Source of the DNA: Terrisporobacter mayombei | GTDB lineage: Bacteria > Bacillota > Clostridia > Peptostreptococcales > Peptostreptococcaceae | Length of the DNA stretch: 64,000 nt | Reading direction: 5' to 3' | Assembly (NCBI RefSeq): GCF_020748465.1 | Contig: NZ_JAHZMP010000001.1 | Location: forward strand, 744,001-808,000 | Part shown: positions 45,063 through 55,455 of the stretch, in pieces | Numbering within the stretch: position 1 is the first letter of the stretch | Layout of the letters: each line of letters begins with the position of its first letter | The notes under the pieces: model-generated | Database searches by the model: none | What the model was told of the DNA's origin: nothing | What the model saw: the letters and a program-made list of their open reading frames with translations, nothing else | Program-made: the position numbers and the translations under genes

Positions 45063-45896
45063 TTATACCTCCAAAATTCCTTCGCATATTTTTTCTGCTC
45101 TTCCACTCATATAAGTTTCTTCATCAACTAAATCTATTTTTATGCTACCACCTTCAGAAATAACATTTACATTTTTACATACTTTATTTAAATAATTACT
45201 TATAATAACTGATGCTGTCATTCCTGTGCCACAACCTAATGTATATCCACAACCTCTTTCCCATGTTCTAACTAATATGTTTGATTCATCTATAACTTTC
45301 ACAAAGTTGACATTAGTATTTTTCACAAAAATTTCATATTTTTCTATTAATGGGCCATATTTATGTATATCTTCCATGTTTATATTGTCTACAAAAACAA
45401 CAGTATGAGGAACTCCCATCAACATAGAGCTAATAGTAAATTTTTTATCTAAGATTTGAATATTTTCATTTATAAAAACTTCTTTTTTGGTGTTAACAGG
45501 TATATCATCAGATTTAAAGCTTCCTCTACCCATATTAACTGTAATTGTATCTATCTTATTGTCTTTAATGTTAATCTTTATCTTCTTTATTCCATCTAAT
45601 GTATAAACATTAAATTCTTCTTTTTTAATTATATTATTGTCATAAACAAATTTAACAAAACATCTAAGTCCATTTCCACACATAGATGCACGACTTCCAT
45701 CAGAATTATAGTATACCATTTCTACATCTGCCACATTACTATTTTTTACAACTAGTAGACCATCAGCTCCAACTGAAAATTTTCTATGGCAAACTTTCTT
45801 TGCTAATTCACCGTAGTTATCACTTTCTATACTGTCATTTCTACCATCAATTGCTATGAAGTCATTACCTATACCTTGTAACTTCCAAAACTTCAT
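45063..45896 (-). CDS. dapF: Diaminopimelate epimerase
   Basis: DapF interconverts LL- and meso-diaminopimelate for lysine and peptidoglycan. The 277-residue protein has GNDFIAIDGRND near residue 10, SMCGNGLRCFVKFV near 71 and GCGYTLGCGTGMTASV near 217, which give the two catalytic cysteines. It ends 4 bases before yicC, within its ribosome binding site region, so it heads the dapF-yicC-gmk-rpoZ-coaBC run. This neighbour is not the usual one for yicC. Confidence 0.95.
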   Translation of the reverse strand: MKFWKLQGIGNDFIAIDGRNDSIESDNYGELAKKVCHRKFSVGADGLLVVKNSNVADVEMVYYNSDGSRASMCGNGLRCFVKFVYDNNIIKKEEFNVYTLDGIKKIKINIKDNKIDTITVNMGRGSFKSDDIPVNTKKEVFINENIQILDKKFTISSMLMGVPHTVVFVDNINMEDIHKYGPLIEKYEIFVKNTNVNFVKVIDESNILVRTWERGCGYTLGCGTGMTASVIISNYLNKVCKNVNVISEGGSIKIDLVDEETYMSGRAEKICEGILEV

Positions 45897-45999
45897 TCAT
45901 ATCTCCCCTTTTATACAAACAGTTCTAACTTCATATTATACAATATTTTTTTAAAAAAATAAATATGAATACGTCTCTTACTTTATTATTTAATAATTC

Positions 46000-46266
46000 T
46001 TATAAATTGTTTTTATCATAATTTTTCTTAAATTTTTTTAAGTCATTCTTAATACTTTCATCTAAGTCATGCCATCTAATATTTCTTATAGCACCTTCTA
46101 AGGCGCATAGTCGATTTAAACAAGCACTTTCATCTATATTTTTAATCTTTATCCAAGCTTTTTTACTTCCTATTTTCCTTAGGCTTTCAATGCTATATAT
46201 TCCAACTTCATTTAACTGTTTTTCTAATACTTTCCCTATATTAGGTAGTTTACTTAACTCCCCCAT
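46000..46266 (-). CDS. TfoX C-terminal domain protein
   Basis: This 88-residue protein looks like a stand-alone TfoX C-terminal domain, a helix-hairpin-helix-like fold: LSKLPNIGKVLEKQLNEVGI at the start, SIESLRKIGSKKAW, then CLNRLCALEGAIRNIRWHDL. The full competence regulator TfoX/Sxy also has an N-terminal domain, which is absent here. Function is not known; in Firmicutes such short proteins are common. It stands alone, convergent with nothing and divergent from rqcH. Confidence 0.88.
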   Translation of the reverse strand: MGELSKLPNIGKVLEKQLNEVGIYSIESLRKIGSKKAWIKIKNIDESACLNRLCALEGAIRNIRWHDLDESIKNDLKKFKKNYDKNNL

Positions 46267-46406
46267 TTTCTCGCCTCCAATATTTCTTCTTAGTTATAAT
46301 TTTATTGTATTTTCATATTTATGTAAAACTTTATGTTCCCACTATTCACATCTTGGTTATAATATGTAATAATAAGTTTATTACTTATGTTTGAAAGGAG
46401 AGTATT

Positions 46407-48170
46407 ATGGCATTAGATGGTTTAGTTATTCATAGCTTGGCTTATGAGCTTAGCACAAAGCTTGTAGGTGGTAAAGTGGATAAAATTCATCAACCAGAAA
46501 ATGATGAATTAGTCTTGCATATAAGAAACAATAAAGAAAACTTTAAATTAGTATTAAGTTCTAGCGCATCAAATCCTAGAGTTTATATAGCAAATGATTA
46601 CAAAAAAGAAAATCCAATTAAAGCACCGATGTTTTGCATGTTATTTAGAAAATACATACAAGGTGGCATAGTTACAGGAATTTCTCAAGTTGATTTTGAA
46701 AGAATAATAAAAATCAGCGTTGAATCTTTCGATGAATTAAAGGAAAAAACAACAAAAGATATATATATTGAAATAATGGGAAGACATAGTAATATAATTT
46801 TAACTCAAAACAACAAAATAATAGATTCTATAAAAAGAATTCCTCCTAGTATAAGTAGAGTTCGTCAGTTACTTCCTAATATGACTTATGAACTCCCGCC
46901 AGCGCAAGATAAAATTAACCCTGTAAAAGGCGCATCTATAAAAAGTTTTATCAATACTTTAAGAGAATTCGATGGTCCTATATACAAAGGTATCTACGCT
47001 AAATTTTTAGGAATAAGTCCATCTGTAGCTAAAGAAATTTGTTACAGATCCAATTTAAACCCTAATGACAAAGCAGAAGATAAAACTCGCGATGAGTTAT
47101 CTGTCTTATATAAAGTTTTTTCTGATTTATTTACTAAAATAAAAAACGACAAATATGATCCTTGCATCGCTATAGATGAAAATATAGATAAAGTAATTGA
47201 TTTTAGCTGTATAGATCTTAGCTTCTTAATAGGAAGTAAATTCATAAAAAATGATTCTATATCCCAAATTATTGAAGATTACTACAAAACTAAAGATTTC
47301 AAGGATAGAGTTCATCAAAAGACTTCTGATTTGAGAAAAAGTATTTCTATTAAACTAGACAGACTTTATCATAAACAAAAAAAAATAGAAAAAGAATTAA
47401 GAGATGCTGATAATGCTGATGAATTTAAAATCAAAGGTGAATTACTTACTTCATATATATACATGATAGAAAAAGGTATGGAAAGTGTAGAAGTAGCAGA
47501 CTTCTATGACGAAAATTATTCAAATATTATAATACCTTTAAACAAAAATTTAACACCCTCTGAAAATGCTCAAAAATATTTTAAAAAGTACAGTAAATTA
47601 AAAACAGCAAAAATAGAACTAACTTCTCAAATTACTATTTGTAATGAGGAAATTGAGTATTTAGAAAATATAATGCTTGGTATTGAAAACTGCGAAAATC
47701 TGGATGAATTAGCAGATATTAAAGATGAATTAATTAGATTAGGATATGCTAAAGCTCCTTATAGATATAAAGCAAAAAAAGATATAGATCTTACAACAAA
47801 ACCTAATCAGTTTACATCTTCAGATGGATTTACAATTTTAGTTGGAAAAAACAATAAACAAAATGATTATTTAACATTAAGGATTGCTGATCCAGAAGAC
47901 ATTTGGATGCATACTAAAAATATACCGGGCTCTCATGTTATTGTTAAATGTGCTGGAAAAGAAGTACCTGATGAAACATTATATGAAGCTGCCATGCTTG
48001 CAGCTTTCTATAGTAAAGGTAGAATGTCTTCTCAAGTTCCTGTGGATTACACTATGAAAAAACATGTAAAGAAACCTAGCGGATCAAAACCTGGTATGGT
48101 TATTTATGAAACTAATAGCACAATTTACGTTACTCCAACAGAGGAAATAGTAGTAAAATTAAAAAAATAA
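46407..48170 (+). CDS. rqcH: Ribosome quality control protein RqcH (NFACT, Rqc2 homolog)
   Basis: RqcH binds 50S subunits with stalled peptides and adds C-terminal alanine tails; it was formerly called fibronectin-binding protein. The 587 residues contain the NFACT-N domain (MALDGLVIHSLAYELS; GGKVDKIHQPENDELVLHIR split by family motifs; MFCMLFRKYIQGG), a helix-hairpin-helix part, a long coiled coil near 290-440, and the NFACT-R domain (DIWMHTKNIPGSHVIVK near 520; AAFYSKGRMSSQVPVDYT). AAAGGAG precedes the ATG. It is monocistronic with a strong terminator. Confidence 0.95.
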   Translation: MALDGLVIHSLAYELSTKLVGGKVDKIHQPENDELVLHIRNNKENFKLVLSSSASNPRVYIANDYKKENPIKAPMFCMLFRKYIQGGIVTGISQVDFERIIKISVESFDELKEKTTKDIYIEIMGRHSNIILTQNNKIIDSIKRIPPSISRVRQLLPNMTYELPPAQDKINPVKGASIKSFINTLREFDGPIYKGIYAKFLGISPSVAKEICYRSNLNPNDKAEDKTRDELSVLYKVFSDLFTKIKNDKYDPCIAIDENIDKVIDFSCIDLSFLIGSKFIKNDSISQIIEDYYKTKDFKDRVHQKTSDLRKSISIKLDRLYHKQKKIEKELRDADNADEFKIKGELLTSYIYMIEKGMESVEVADFYDENYSNIIIPLNKNLTPSENAQKYFKKYSKLKTAKIELTSQITICNEEIEYLENIMLGIENCENLDELADIKDELIRLGYAKAPYRYKAKKDIDLTTKPNQFTSSDGFTILVGKNNKQNDYLTLRIADPEDIWMHTKNIPGSHVIVKCAGKEVPDETLYEAAMLAAFYSKGRMSSQVPVDYTMKKHVKKPSGSKPGMVIYETNSTIYVTPTEEIVVKLKK

Positions 48171-48171
48171 T

Positions 48172-48214
48172 ACTAAAAAGGTAATAAGTCTTCCCACTTA
48201 TTACCTTTTTATAT
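48172..48214 (+). terminator. Terminator after rqcH
   Basis: AAAAAGGTAATAAG (48175-48188) and CTTATTACCTTTTT (48197-48210) form a perfect 14-base stem with an 8-base loop and a T-rich end. Confidence 0.9.
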
Positions 48215-48944
48215 ATATTTATTTGTTTTTTAACTGGTTGCATTCATGTAAATAGTACTAATGTTGTTGAAAAATCTAATAACACAAATTCTAATAAAGA
48301 TAAGTTAAAGAAAAAAGTCATTGCATTAGTTGTATGTCATCAATCAAAAGATGATTTATCTAAAGAACTAGTAGAACCTGGTTCTTCAGAAATTAAATAT
48401 AAAGTATCTTATGGCACTTGTGGAAAGACTAGCTGTTTATATGAATGCTAATTAACATTAATCATTTCCAATAAATTAAAGGTAGAACTCCTCCCCCGTT
48501 GTTATGACACAATTATGATTCGAGAAAATAATGACGTAAACATAAGCAACGCTGAAAGATCACAGATTGCAAACAATTCTAATAGCTACATATTCTTAAA
48601 AATTCATTCTGATGTAGATGATAATAAAGCTTTAAACGGTATAATGACCCTTTGTCAAACTCCTAATAACCCTTATATAAAAAATCCATACAAAAAAAAG
48701 CAGAACTTTAACTGATTGTATTTTAGAATACATGATATTAGAAACTGACGCCAACAGCCGTGGTGCATGGGAAACTGACACGATGCCTTGAATTAATTGT
48801 TGTAAAATCCCTGTAACAATTGTGGAAATGGGTTTTATGTTTAATCAAAGGGAAGCTACTTTAATGGCATCTGATGACTATCAAGACAAATTGGTACAAG
48901 GCATATCTAACTGTATACATGAATACTTTAAAACAAATGATTAA
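48208..48944 (+). pseudogene. Decayed lipoprotein N-acetylmuramoyl-L-alanine amidase (Amidase_3)
   Basis: The plus strand holds the remains of a cell-wall amidase. It opens without a start codon at a lipoprotein-like signal (IFICFLTGCIHVN, lipobox LTGC), continues with KKKVIALVVCHQSKDD, reads through an in-frame TAA at about 48450, and then gives LTLIISNKLKVELL, TIMIRENNDVNISNAERSQI and YIFLKIHSD. At an A run near 48690-48700 the frame shifts by one to SRTLTDCILEYMILETDANSR, with a TGA near 48789 and then IPVTIVEMGFM and an intact end EYFKTND. The His, His and Glu zinc-site regions can still be traced. Two stops, a frameshift and a lost start make it a pseudogene. Confidence 0.85.
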
Positions 48945-49158
48945 TTTTTTTCATATTTAACCATTACATTAATATTTTAACATTACTAAACATTTTTACC
49001 TTTATTTCAGTTATATTATTTACAATCTTGTTACATTATTATATATTTTAATTATAATAGTATATTTTGTCTAAATTTATCTATTTTATGATAAGTGTTG
49101 TCATAAAACTACAAATAGAAATTTTAGAACAAAATATCATCTTGTATAGGGGGAATTT

Positions 49159-51333
49159 ATGAAAAAAATAACAAGATCATTTCTTGCCATATCACTTACA
49201 AGTTCTATGATTTTTCAAAACATGTTATTTGTAAGTAATGGTGAAGAAATAATTACAAAGGGAACAAGCAAGGATGCTTATGTTAGTAGCAAGTCTTTAG
49301 ACAATCAATCTTCTACTATACAACCTGATCCAGAAGCTACTCCTCATCGTAACATGGGAGAAACACCTTCTACCTACTCACTTCAAAATCAATTACCTGA
49401 TTTAGAAACTAAAGGTTTGACTGAAGCTAATTCTATAGGCTTAGGAACAGTTACTACAACTACACTAAATGTAAGAAGTGGCCCATCAGCATCATATAGT
49501 GTTGTTGGTACATTAAGTAATGGTACTAAAGTAGATATAATAGGCAGGGATAATAATTGGTACAAAATATCAACTAATAATGTAACTGGATATGTATCAG
49601 CTCCTTATATTAAGTTAAGTCCACTAGAAAAAGGAATTGATGTAAGTAAGTGGAACGGAACTATAGACTGGAATAAGGTAAAAGCTGATGGAATTGATTA
49701 TGTAATAATAAGAGGTGGATTCGGAAATGATACTGTAGATCCACAGTTTCACTCTAATATGAAAGGTGCAAGCGATGCCGGATTAAAAATTGGTGTATAT
49801 TGGTTTAGTTATGCCACTTCAGTAGCTAAAGCAAAAGAAGAAGCTGCCAAGTGTTTAGAAACTATCGCTCCTTATAAAAGCAAAATAACTTATCCTGTAT
49901 TTTATGATTTTGAATATGCTAGTGTGGATTACGCTAAAAAACTAGGAATAACAATTACTAAGGATTTATCATCAAAAATGGCAGATGCATTTTTAACTGC
50001 CATAAAAAACGCAGGATACGTAAACGGCATATACACGAATAAAGACTTTGGTGATCAATATTTTTATGAAGATATGTTATTTGCCAATAATTTATGGATT
50101 GCGCAATATTCATCAGCATGTACATATCCTAGGCCATATATGATGTGGCAATATACAGAAAAAGGTACAATTAATGGTATTGGTACATCAAGTAAGCCTG
50201 CTTACTTTGATATGAATTATACTTATTTAAAACCAATAAGTAACCAAATACCAAGTAATAAAATTGACTTATCTTCATCTTCAATAAGTGAGATAAGTTC
50301 AAAAACATATACTGGAAGTGCTATAAAACCAAGTATTGCAGTTACTCTAAATAATAAAACTTTAAAGGCTAACGAAGACTATACTGTTACTTATTCCAAT
50401 AATACATCTATAGGAACTGCAAAAATAACAATTAATGGAATAGGAAATTACAACGGTTCAAAAACTACTACTTTTAAAATAATACCAAAACAAGTAAGTA
50501 ATATTTCTTTAGTTAAAAAGACTACAAGTGCACTTACCTTATCATGGTCTAAGCTTGATGATGTAAGTGGATATAAAATTTATAAATACAATCCTACTTC
50601 TGACTCTTATGAGCTTTTAAAAACGATAAGTAATAATTCTACGACTTCTTATATTGATGAAGTTTTAAAACCTGCATCTGTTTATAATTATAAGATTAGA
50701 GGATATAAGTTAATAGACGGAAGTTACTACTATGGAAATTATTCAAATGTATTTAGTGAAAGTACAAGAATAAACAAGGTTACTAACCTAAAATTAGATA
50801 CTAGAAATGCAACATCTTTAGAAATATCTTGGGATAGAGTAAAAGATGCAGATGGATATAAAATTTATAAATTGGATACAAATACAAACACATATAAAAT
50901 AATTGATACTATAAATAGTAACTCTATAACATCTTATAAGCACAGTAGCATAATATCTGCAACAAATTATTACTATAAAGTAAAAGCTTTTAAATATTTA
51001 AACGGAAGTAATCGTTATAGTGATTATTCTTCAACCTTAAAAGCTGCTACTAGACCATTACAGCCAAGTGTAACTTTAAGTTCAACTAAATCAAATTACA
51101 TAAAAGCAAACTGGACAAAGATTAGCAAAAGAACAACAGGCTATCAGATATATATGTCAACTTCTAAAAACGGAACCTTTAGCTCTATCGGTACAACTGA
51201 AAATACAAGTTTTACAAAAGGCAATTTAACAAAAGGTAAAACATATTATTTTAAGGTTAGAGCTTATAGAACAGTTGATGGTGAAAAGATATATAGCTTA
51301 TATAGCAACGTAAAAAGCATTGTATGCAAATAA
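49159..51333 (+). CDS. Secreted GH25 lysozyme with SH3, Ig-like and Fn3-like domains
   Basis: The 724-residue protein has a signal peptide (about 1-29), an SH3b domain (TLNVRSGPSASYSVVGTLSN near 103, ending at YVSAPYIKL), and a GH25 muramidase domain (about 158-355) with GIDVSKWNGTIDW, GVYWFSYATSV, the catalytic DFE of VFYDFEYAS, and MMWQYTEKG. Next is an Ig-like domain of the YTGSAIKPSI type (about 375-450), then three fibronectin-III-like repeats to the end, each with a GYKIYK or GYQIYM strand. It should hydrolyse the glycan strand of peptidoglycan outside the cell. The ribosome binding site is AGGGGGAA. It lies beside a decayed amidase gene. Confidence 0.92.
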   Translation: MKKITRSFLAISLTSSMIFQNMLFVSNGEEIITKGTSKDAYVSSKSLDNQSSTIQPDPEATPHRNMGETPSTYSLQNQLPDLETKGLTEANSIGLGTVTTTTLNVRSGPSASYSVVGTLSNGTKVDIIGRDNNWYKISTNNVTGYVSAPYIKLSPLEKGIDVSKWNGTIDWNKVKADGIDYVIIRGGFGNDTVDPQFHSNMKGASDAGLKIGVYWFSYATSVAKAKEEAAKCLETIAPYKSKITYPVFYDFEYASVDYAKKLGITITKDLSSKMADAFLTAIKNAGYVNGIYTNKDFGDQYFYEDMLFANNLWIAQYSSACTYPRPYMMWQYTEKGTINGIGTSSKPAYFDMNYTYLKPISNQIPSNKIDLSSSSISEISSKTYTGSAIKPSIAVTLNNKTLKANEDYTVTYSNNTSIGTAKITINGIGNYNGSKTTTFKIIPKQVSNISLVKKTTSALTLSWSKLDDVSGYKIYKYNPTSDSYELLKTISNNSTTSYIDEVLKPASVYNYKIRGYKLIDGSYYYGNYSNVFSESTRINKVTNLKLDTRNATSLEISWDRVKDADGYKIYKLDTNTNTYKIIDTINSNSITSYKHSSIISATNYYYKVKAFKYLNGSNRYSDYSSTLKAATRPLQPSVTLSSTKSNYIKANWTKISKRTTGYQIYMSTSKNGTFSSIGTTENTSFTKGNLTKGKTYYFKVRAYRTVDGEKIYSLYSNVKSIVCK

Positions 51334-51366
51334 ATTAAAGGGCTTATTTTCTAAGCCCTTTAATTT
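51332..51366. terminator. Bidirectional terminator between lysozyme and OLD genes
   Basis: AAATTAAAGGGCTTA (51332-51346) and TAAGCCCTTTAATTT (51352-51366) form a perfect 15-base stem with a 5-base loop, between convergent genes. Confidence 0.9.
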
Positions 51367-51372
51367 ATTACA

Positions 51373-53295
51373 TTATATAACCCCCATTATTTCAAATAGT
51401 TTTTTAAAATTATTTACTGTCTTATCACTTAAATTTACTGACTTACATTTTACCTTATCATAAAATTCTTTAGCTGCCATAGTCTTATTATCAATATAAT
51501 TAATGCTAAATTTATTCTTATCCTCCTCACTAATAAGAGTTTCTACAAACTCTGCATATTTATAAATATCCTTATCTTTATTGTCATAGGTATCATTACA
51601 ATTCACAAAGAATATATCTTTATTTATTTTTAAATTTAAGTTTTCTATTAACTTGTCACACTCTACAAATCCAGCCTTATCATAGTCTAATATTATTTTA
51701 AAATCACATCCCCAACCAATTAGTATTGATACAATTACATTTACATTTCCTGCACCAACAGCTGGAATAATATAGGGCATTTTTTCTTCTGGTACATTAA
51801 AGTAATATAACATAGCCGTATAATACATATAGTCAGTTATACCTTCTGTTACAATATTTAATTTTCCTCCTTGTGGTCCAATATTGAATCTTAAATCTGC
51901 TCCTATAGCTTGAACTAACGGACTTAATGTCTCTCTTTTTGATACGCTATTTAATTTATTATCATAAGCTGTGTTATAAATATTTGTATTTCCTTTTTCA
52001 TCCTTTTCTATTGCCCTTATATTTATAATATTATTTGAATCTATCATATAAGGCGAATGAGTAGAATAGACTACCTGATTATTATTTTTACACAAATCAT
52101 AAAATAATCTAAGCAGTTCTCTTTGAGCATTTACATGAAGATATACTCCAGGCTCATCTAGTAAGTAAATTACATTTGTGTCTTTTATATCATTTGCTAA
52201 AATATCTATAAATAAATTTAAATACCATCTAAGTCCATTACTTCTTTCATTAATATTTGTTGTATTTTCATTTGTTTTCACAAGAATCTTTATAAAATCA
52301 TTTTTGAAAGATATTTTAATTTGTGCATTTTCTTCGCAATAAAATTCATTGAATTTTTTTTGTATATTATACTTAACCTTTTCTTTAATTTTGTTTCTGA
52401 AAAGTTCTAATTGATTTTCATCATCATTTTCCATAGCAAGTAAAAATTCCTGTGCATTTATTTCACTTGCTAATAAAAACTTATATAAAGCTCCCCTTCT
52501 ATCTCTTATTTGTTTTTTTACTTCTTCCAATTGGTACTCACTTTGTAGTTCTTCTTCACTTTTTCTATGATAAAGTATAGGTAAAAGTGAATATTTTTTT
52601 CTTATTTTACTTTTAATAATTTCTAAATGCCTTATAAGAGTATATCTTTTTTCATCATATACTATATTCGACTCATTCTCAATTTGTATATTGTCACTGA
52701 AGCCATCTTCTCCACTAACACAAATGTAGTCTCCCCCATAAGAATTGAGAATATATAATAACTTATTGAGTGTCTTCTTGTACTTAATCCAAATAGTATT
52801 ATCAATATTTTCCATAAAGTTGATATATTTAGCTACATCACACAAAAATTTACTATCCAGACTATCATAATAATTTTCATGTAAATATGAAATTAGCTCA
52901 CTTTTTAAATAATTGATTGATTTAATCAGTTCTATATCCTCATTAAATAACCTTGAATATCCTCCTTTGAACTCAATTTCCCTATGCTGTGAAAAATAAA
53001 AATAAGTAACATCATCTTTAATATCCTTGTATTCTTTTAATAGTTCTATTTCATTTTTAGTAAATTTAAGTTCTACAACTAACGATAACTCTTCATCTAA
53101 AGAACCATTATTAAACTTATAAAAATCATCTAATATATAGTGACTAAAAGAAATTGCTCCTAGGATTTCAAGTACATTACTTTTCCCACTATCATTTTTA
53201 CCTATTAATGCAGTAACATCATCTTCTAACAATAATGTATTTTTTTGAGTTCCTATTGATTTATAATTATTTATTATTACGCTTGATATCCTCAT
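51373..53295 (-). CDS. OLD family ATP-dependent nuclease (AAA ATPase plus TOPRIM)
   Basis: The 640-residue protein has an ABC-type ATPase domain with RecF-like start (MRISSVIINNYKSIGT), Walker A GKNDSGKS at about 32-39, a signature-like NERSNGLRWYLN, Walker B VIYLLDEPGVYLH and H-loop YSTHSPYMI. A C-terminal TOPRIM domain follows, with LNIVTEGITDYMYY (catalytic Glu) and IILDYDKAG (Asp pair). This is the class 1 OLD plan. OLD proteins are nucleases, several of which act against phages. No helicase partner (as in Gabija) or other defence gene is adjacent, so it appears to act alone. The ATG at 53295 is preferred to a GTG nine bases earlier because of the GGGG spacing. Confidence 0.88.
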   Translation of the reverse strand: MRISSVIINNYKSIGTQKNTLLLEDDVTALIGKNDSGKSNVLEILGAISFSHYILDDFYKFNNGSLDEELSLVVELKFTKNEIELLKEYKDIKDDVTYFYFSQHREIEFKGGYSRLFNEDIELIKSINYLKSELISYLHENYYDSLDSKFLCDVAKYINFMENIDNTIWIKYKKTLNKLLYILNSYGGDYICVSGEDGFSDNIQIENESNIVYDEKRYTLIRHLEIIKSKIRKKYSLLPILYHRKSEEELQSEYQLEEVKKQIRDRRGALYKFLLASEINAQEFLLAMENDDENQLELFRNKIKEKVKYNIQKKFNEFYCEENAQIKISFKNDFIKILVKTNENTTNINERSNGLRWYLNLFIDILANDIKDTNVIYLLDEPGVYLHVNAQRELLRLFYDLCKNNNQVVYSTHSPYMIDSNNIINIRAIEKDEKGNTNIYNTAYDNKLNSVSKRETLSPLVQAIGADLRFNIGPQGGKLNIVTEGITDYMYYTAMLYYFNVPEEKMPYIIPAVGAGNVNVIVSILIGWGCDFKIILDYDKAGFVECDKLIENLNLKINKDIFFVNCNDTYDNKDKDIYKYAEFVETLISEEDKNKFSINYIDNKTMAAKEFYDKVKCKSVNLSDKTVNNFKKLFEIMGVI

Positions 53296-53348
53296 ACAAT
53301 TCACGCCCCAATTTAATCTTCTATAAATTATATTAATATAAGTATAAA

Positions 53349-53388
53349 AAAAATCACAAATTATATATATAGATAATTTGTGATTTAA
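53349..53388 (-). terminator. Terminator after uraA
   Basis: AAATCACAAATTAT (53351-53364) and ATAATTTGTGATTT (53373-53386) form a perfect 14-base stem followed on the minus strand by TTTTTTATAC. Confidence 0.85.
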
Positions 53389-53400
53389 TATTAAAATTTA

Positions 53401-54645
53401 TTATTTCGTACTGGCAAGTTCTCCAATAGAACTGCTCTCTTCTTTTTTAAAGTCCTTATAATTTATTAATATGTTAACAATTATACCTACTAAAGCAGCT
53501 AAACTAAGTCCTGTTAGTTTTGAATTACCAGCTATAGGTATACCTATTTCTACTCCTGTAAAGTGCTTTACATAGCAAGTAGTAAGACCAATAACTAATA
53601 TTATTAACATTACTGAAAGATTTCCATTTTCCTTGTAACATTCGCTATCTCTTATAGTTTTTATTCCTATGAAAGTAATCATTGAGAATAAGTAAATACT
53701 AATTCCTCCCATAACTGCTGTTGGTATTGATTGTAAAAATGCACCAAACTTACCTACACAAGATATTACTATGGCAAACACTGCTGTAAGTCTTAATAGT
53801 TTAGGATCATAGTTTTTAGTTATGGCAAGTAATGCTGTATTCTCACCATAAGTTGTGTTGGCTGGTCCACCCATAAATCCTGCGAATAAAGTTGCTATAC
53901 CATCTCCTAGTAATGTTTTATGAAGTCCTGGATCTTCTAAGAAGTTCTTACCAACAACAGCTCCATTAGTAGTTATATCTCCAACATGTTCCATAAATAC
54001 TGCTAAAACTACTGGTGCTATAATTATTACAGCTTCAAGCGAAAACTTTGGTGCACTAAAGTTTGGGATAGAAAAATAACTAGCTTGACTTACTGCACTA
54101 AAGTCTGTTATGCCTACAAATTTACTTACTACTATACCAACAAATATGGCTATTATTACACTAAACTGTCTAATACTTCCTTTGGCAAACTGATTAATTC
54201 CTACTGCAACACCCAAAGTTATAAGTGCAACAAGCAAATTGTTCATTGCCATATCTATAGCTGTTGGTATTAAATTTAAACCTATTACTATTATCATAGC
54301 TCCTGTAACTTGCGGTGGAAAGAATTTTTTCACTTTTTCTGGCCCCACAACTCTTACTATTATTGACATAACCACATATATAAGACCTGCTACAATTATA
54401 CCACCTTGAGCATAAGACAAGTCTCCATTAAAAGTCTCTGCAACTTGATTTATTACTGATATGAAAGCAAAACTTGATCCTAAAAATACTGGTACTTTAA
54501 AATCTGTACACTTATGGAATAATAGTGTTCCAACTCCTGCACAAAATATTGCTACTGATGGATCAAATCCAGTAAGCAGTGGAACTAATACTGTAGCTCC
54601 AAACATTGCTAACAAATGTTGTATTGATAAAATGGCTTTTTTCAT
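53401..54645 (-). CDS. uraA: Uracil permease (nucleobase:cation symporter NCS2)
   Basis: UraA imports uracil with protons. The 414-residue membrane protein begins LSIQHLLAMFGATVLVPLLT, the mark of the uracil permeases, and has about 14 hydrophobic segments. FMEHVGDITTNGAVVGKNF and GGPANTTYGENTALLAITKNYD carry the substrate-binding Glu and TYGEN of this family. It lies 36 bases after pyrR, so the PyrR-dependent leader upstream of pyrR probably controls it too. Confidence 0.96.
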   Translation of the reverse strand: MKKAILSIQHLLAMFGATVLVPLLTGFDPSVAIFCAGVGTLLFHKCTDFKVPVFLGSSFAFISVINQVAETFNGDLSYAQGGIIVAGLIYVVMSIIVRVVGPEKVKKFFPPQVTGAMIIVIGLNLIPTAIDMAMNNLLVALITLGVAVGINQFAKGSIRQFSVIIAIFVGIVVSKFVGITDFSAVSQASYFSIPNFSAPKFSLEAVIIIAPVVLAVFMEHVGDITTNGAVVGKNFLEDPGLHKTLLGDGIATLFAGFMGGPANTTYGENTALLAITKNYDPKLLRLTAVFAIVISCVGKFGAFLQSIPTAVMGGISIYLFSMITFIGIKTIRDSECYKENGNLSVMLIILVIGLTTCYVKHFTGVEIGIPIAGNSKLTGLSLAALVGIIVNILINYKDFKKEESSSIGELASTK

Positions 54646-54681
54646 TTATTTTCCCCCTAAGATTTTAACTATATCGTCGAT

Positions 54682-55380
<699 letters not shown>

Positions 55381-55407
55381 TTTAAAGGTATTTAATTACT
55401 ATCACCT

Positions 55408-55436
55408 ATTATATATAATTAATAAGTTTTTTTCAA
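55408..55436 (-). promoter_or_regulatory. Sigma-A promoter for the pyrR-uraA leader
   Basis: On the minus strand TTGAAA (55431-55436) and a perfect TATAAT (55408-55413) are 17 bases apart. Transcription would start near 55401, about 190 bases before pyrR, leaving room for the attenuator. Confidence 0.85.
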
Positions 55437-55455
55437 GTATATTTTACATTTTCCA

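Noticed and set aside
48515-48715. A separate small protein of 66 residues
   Set aside because: It is the middle part of the decayed amidase; the same similarity continues on both sides across a stop and a frameshift.
51373-53295. Gabija or PARIS-like two-gene defence system
   Set aside because: No UvrD-like helicase or other partner gene adjoins the OLD gene; the neighbours are a uracil permease and a lysozyme behind terminators.
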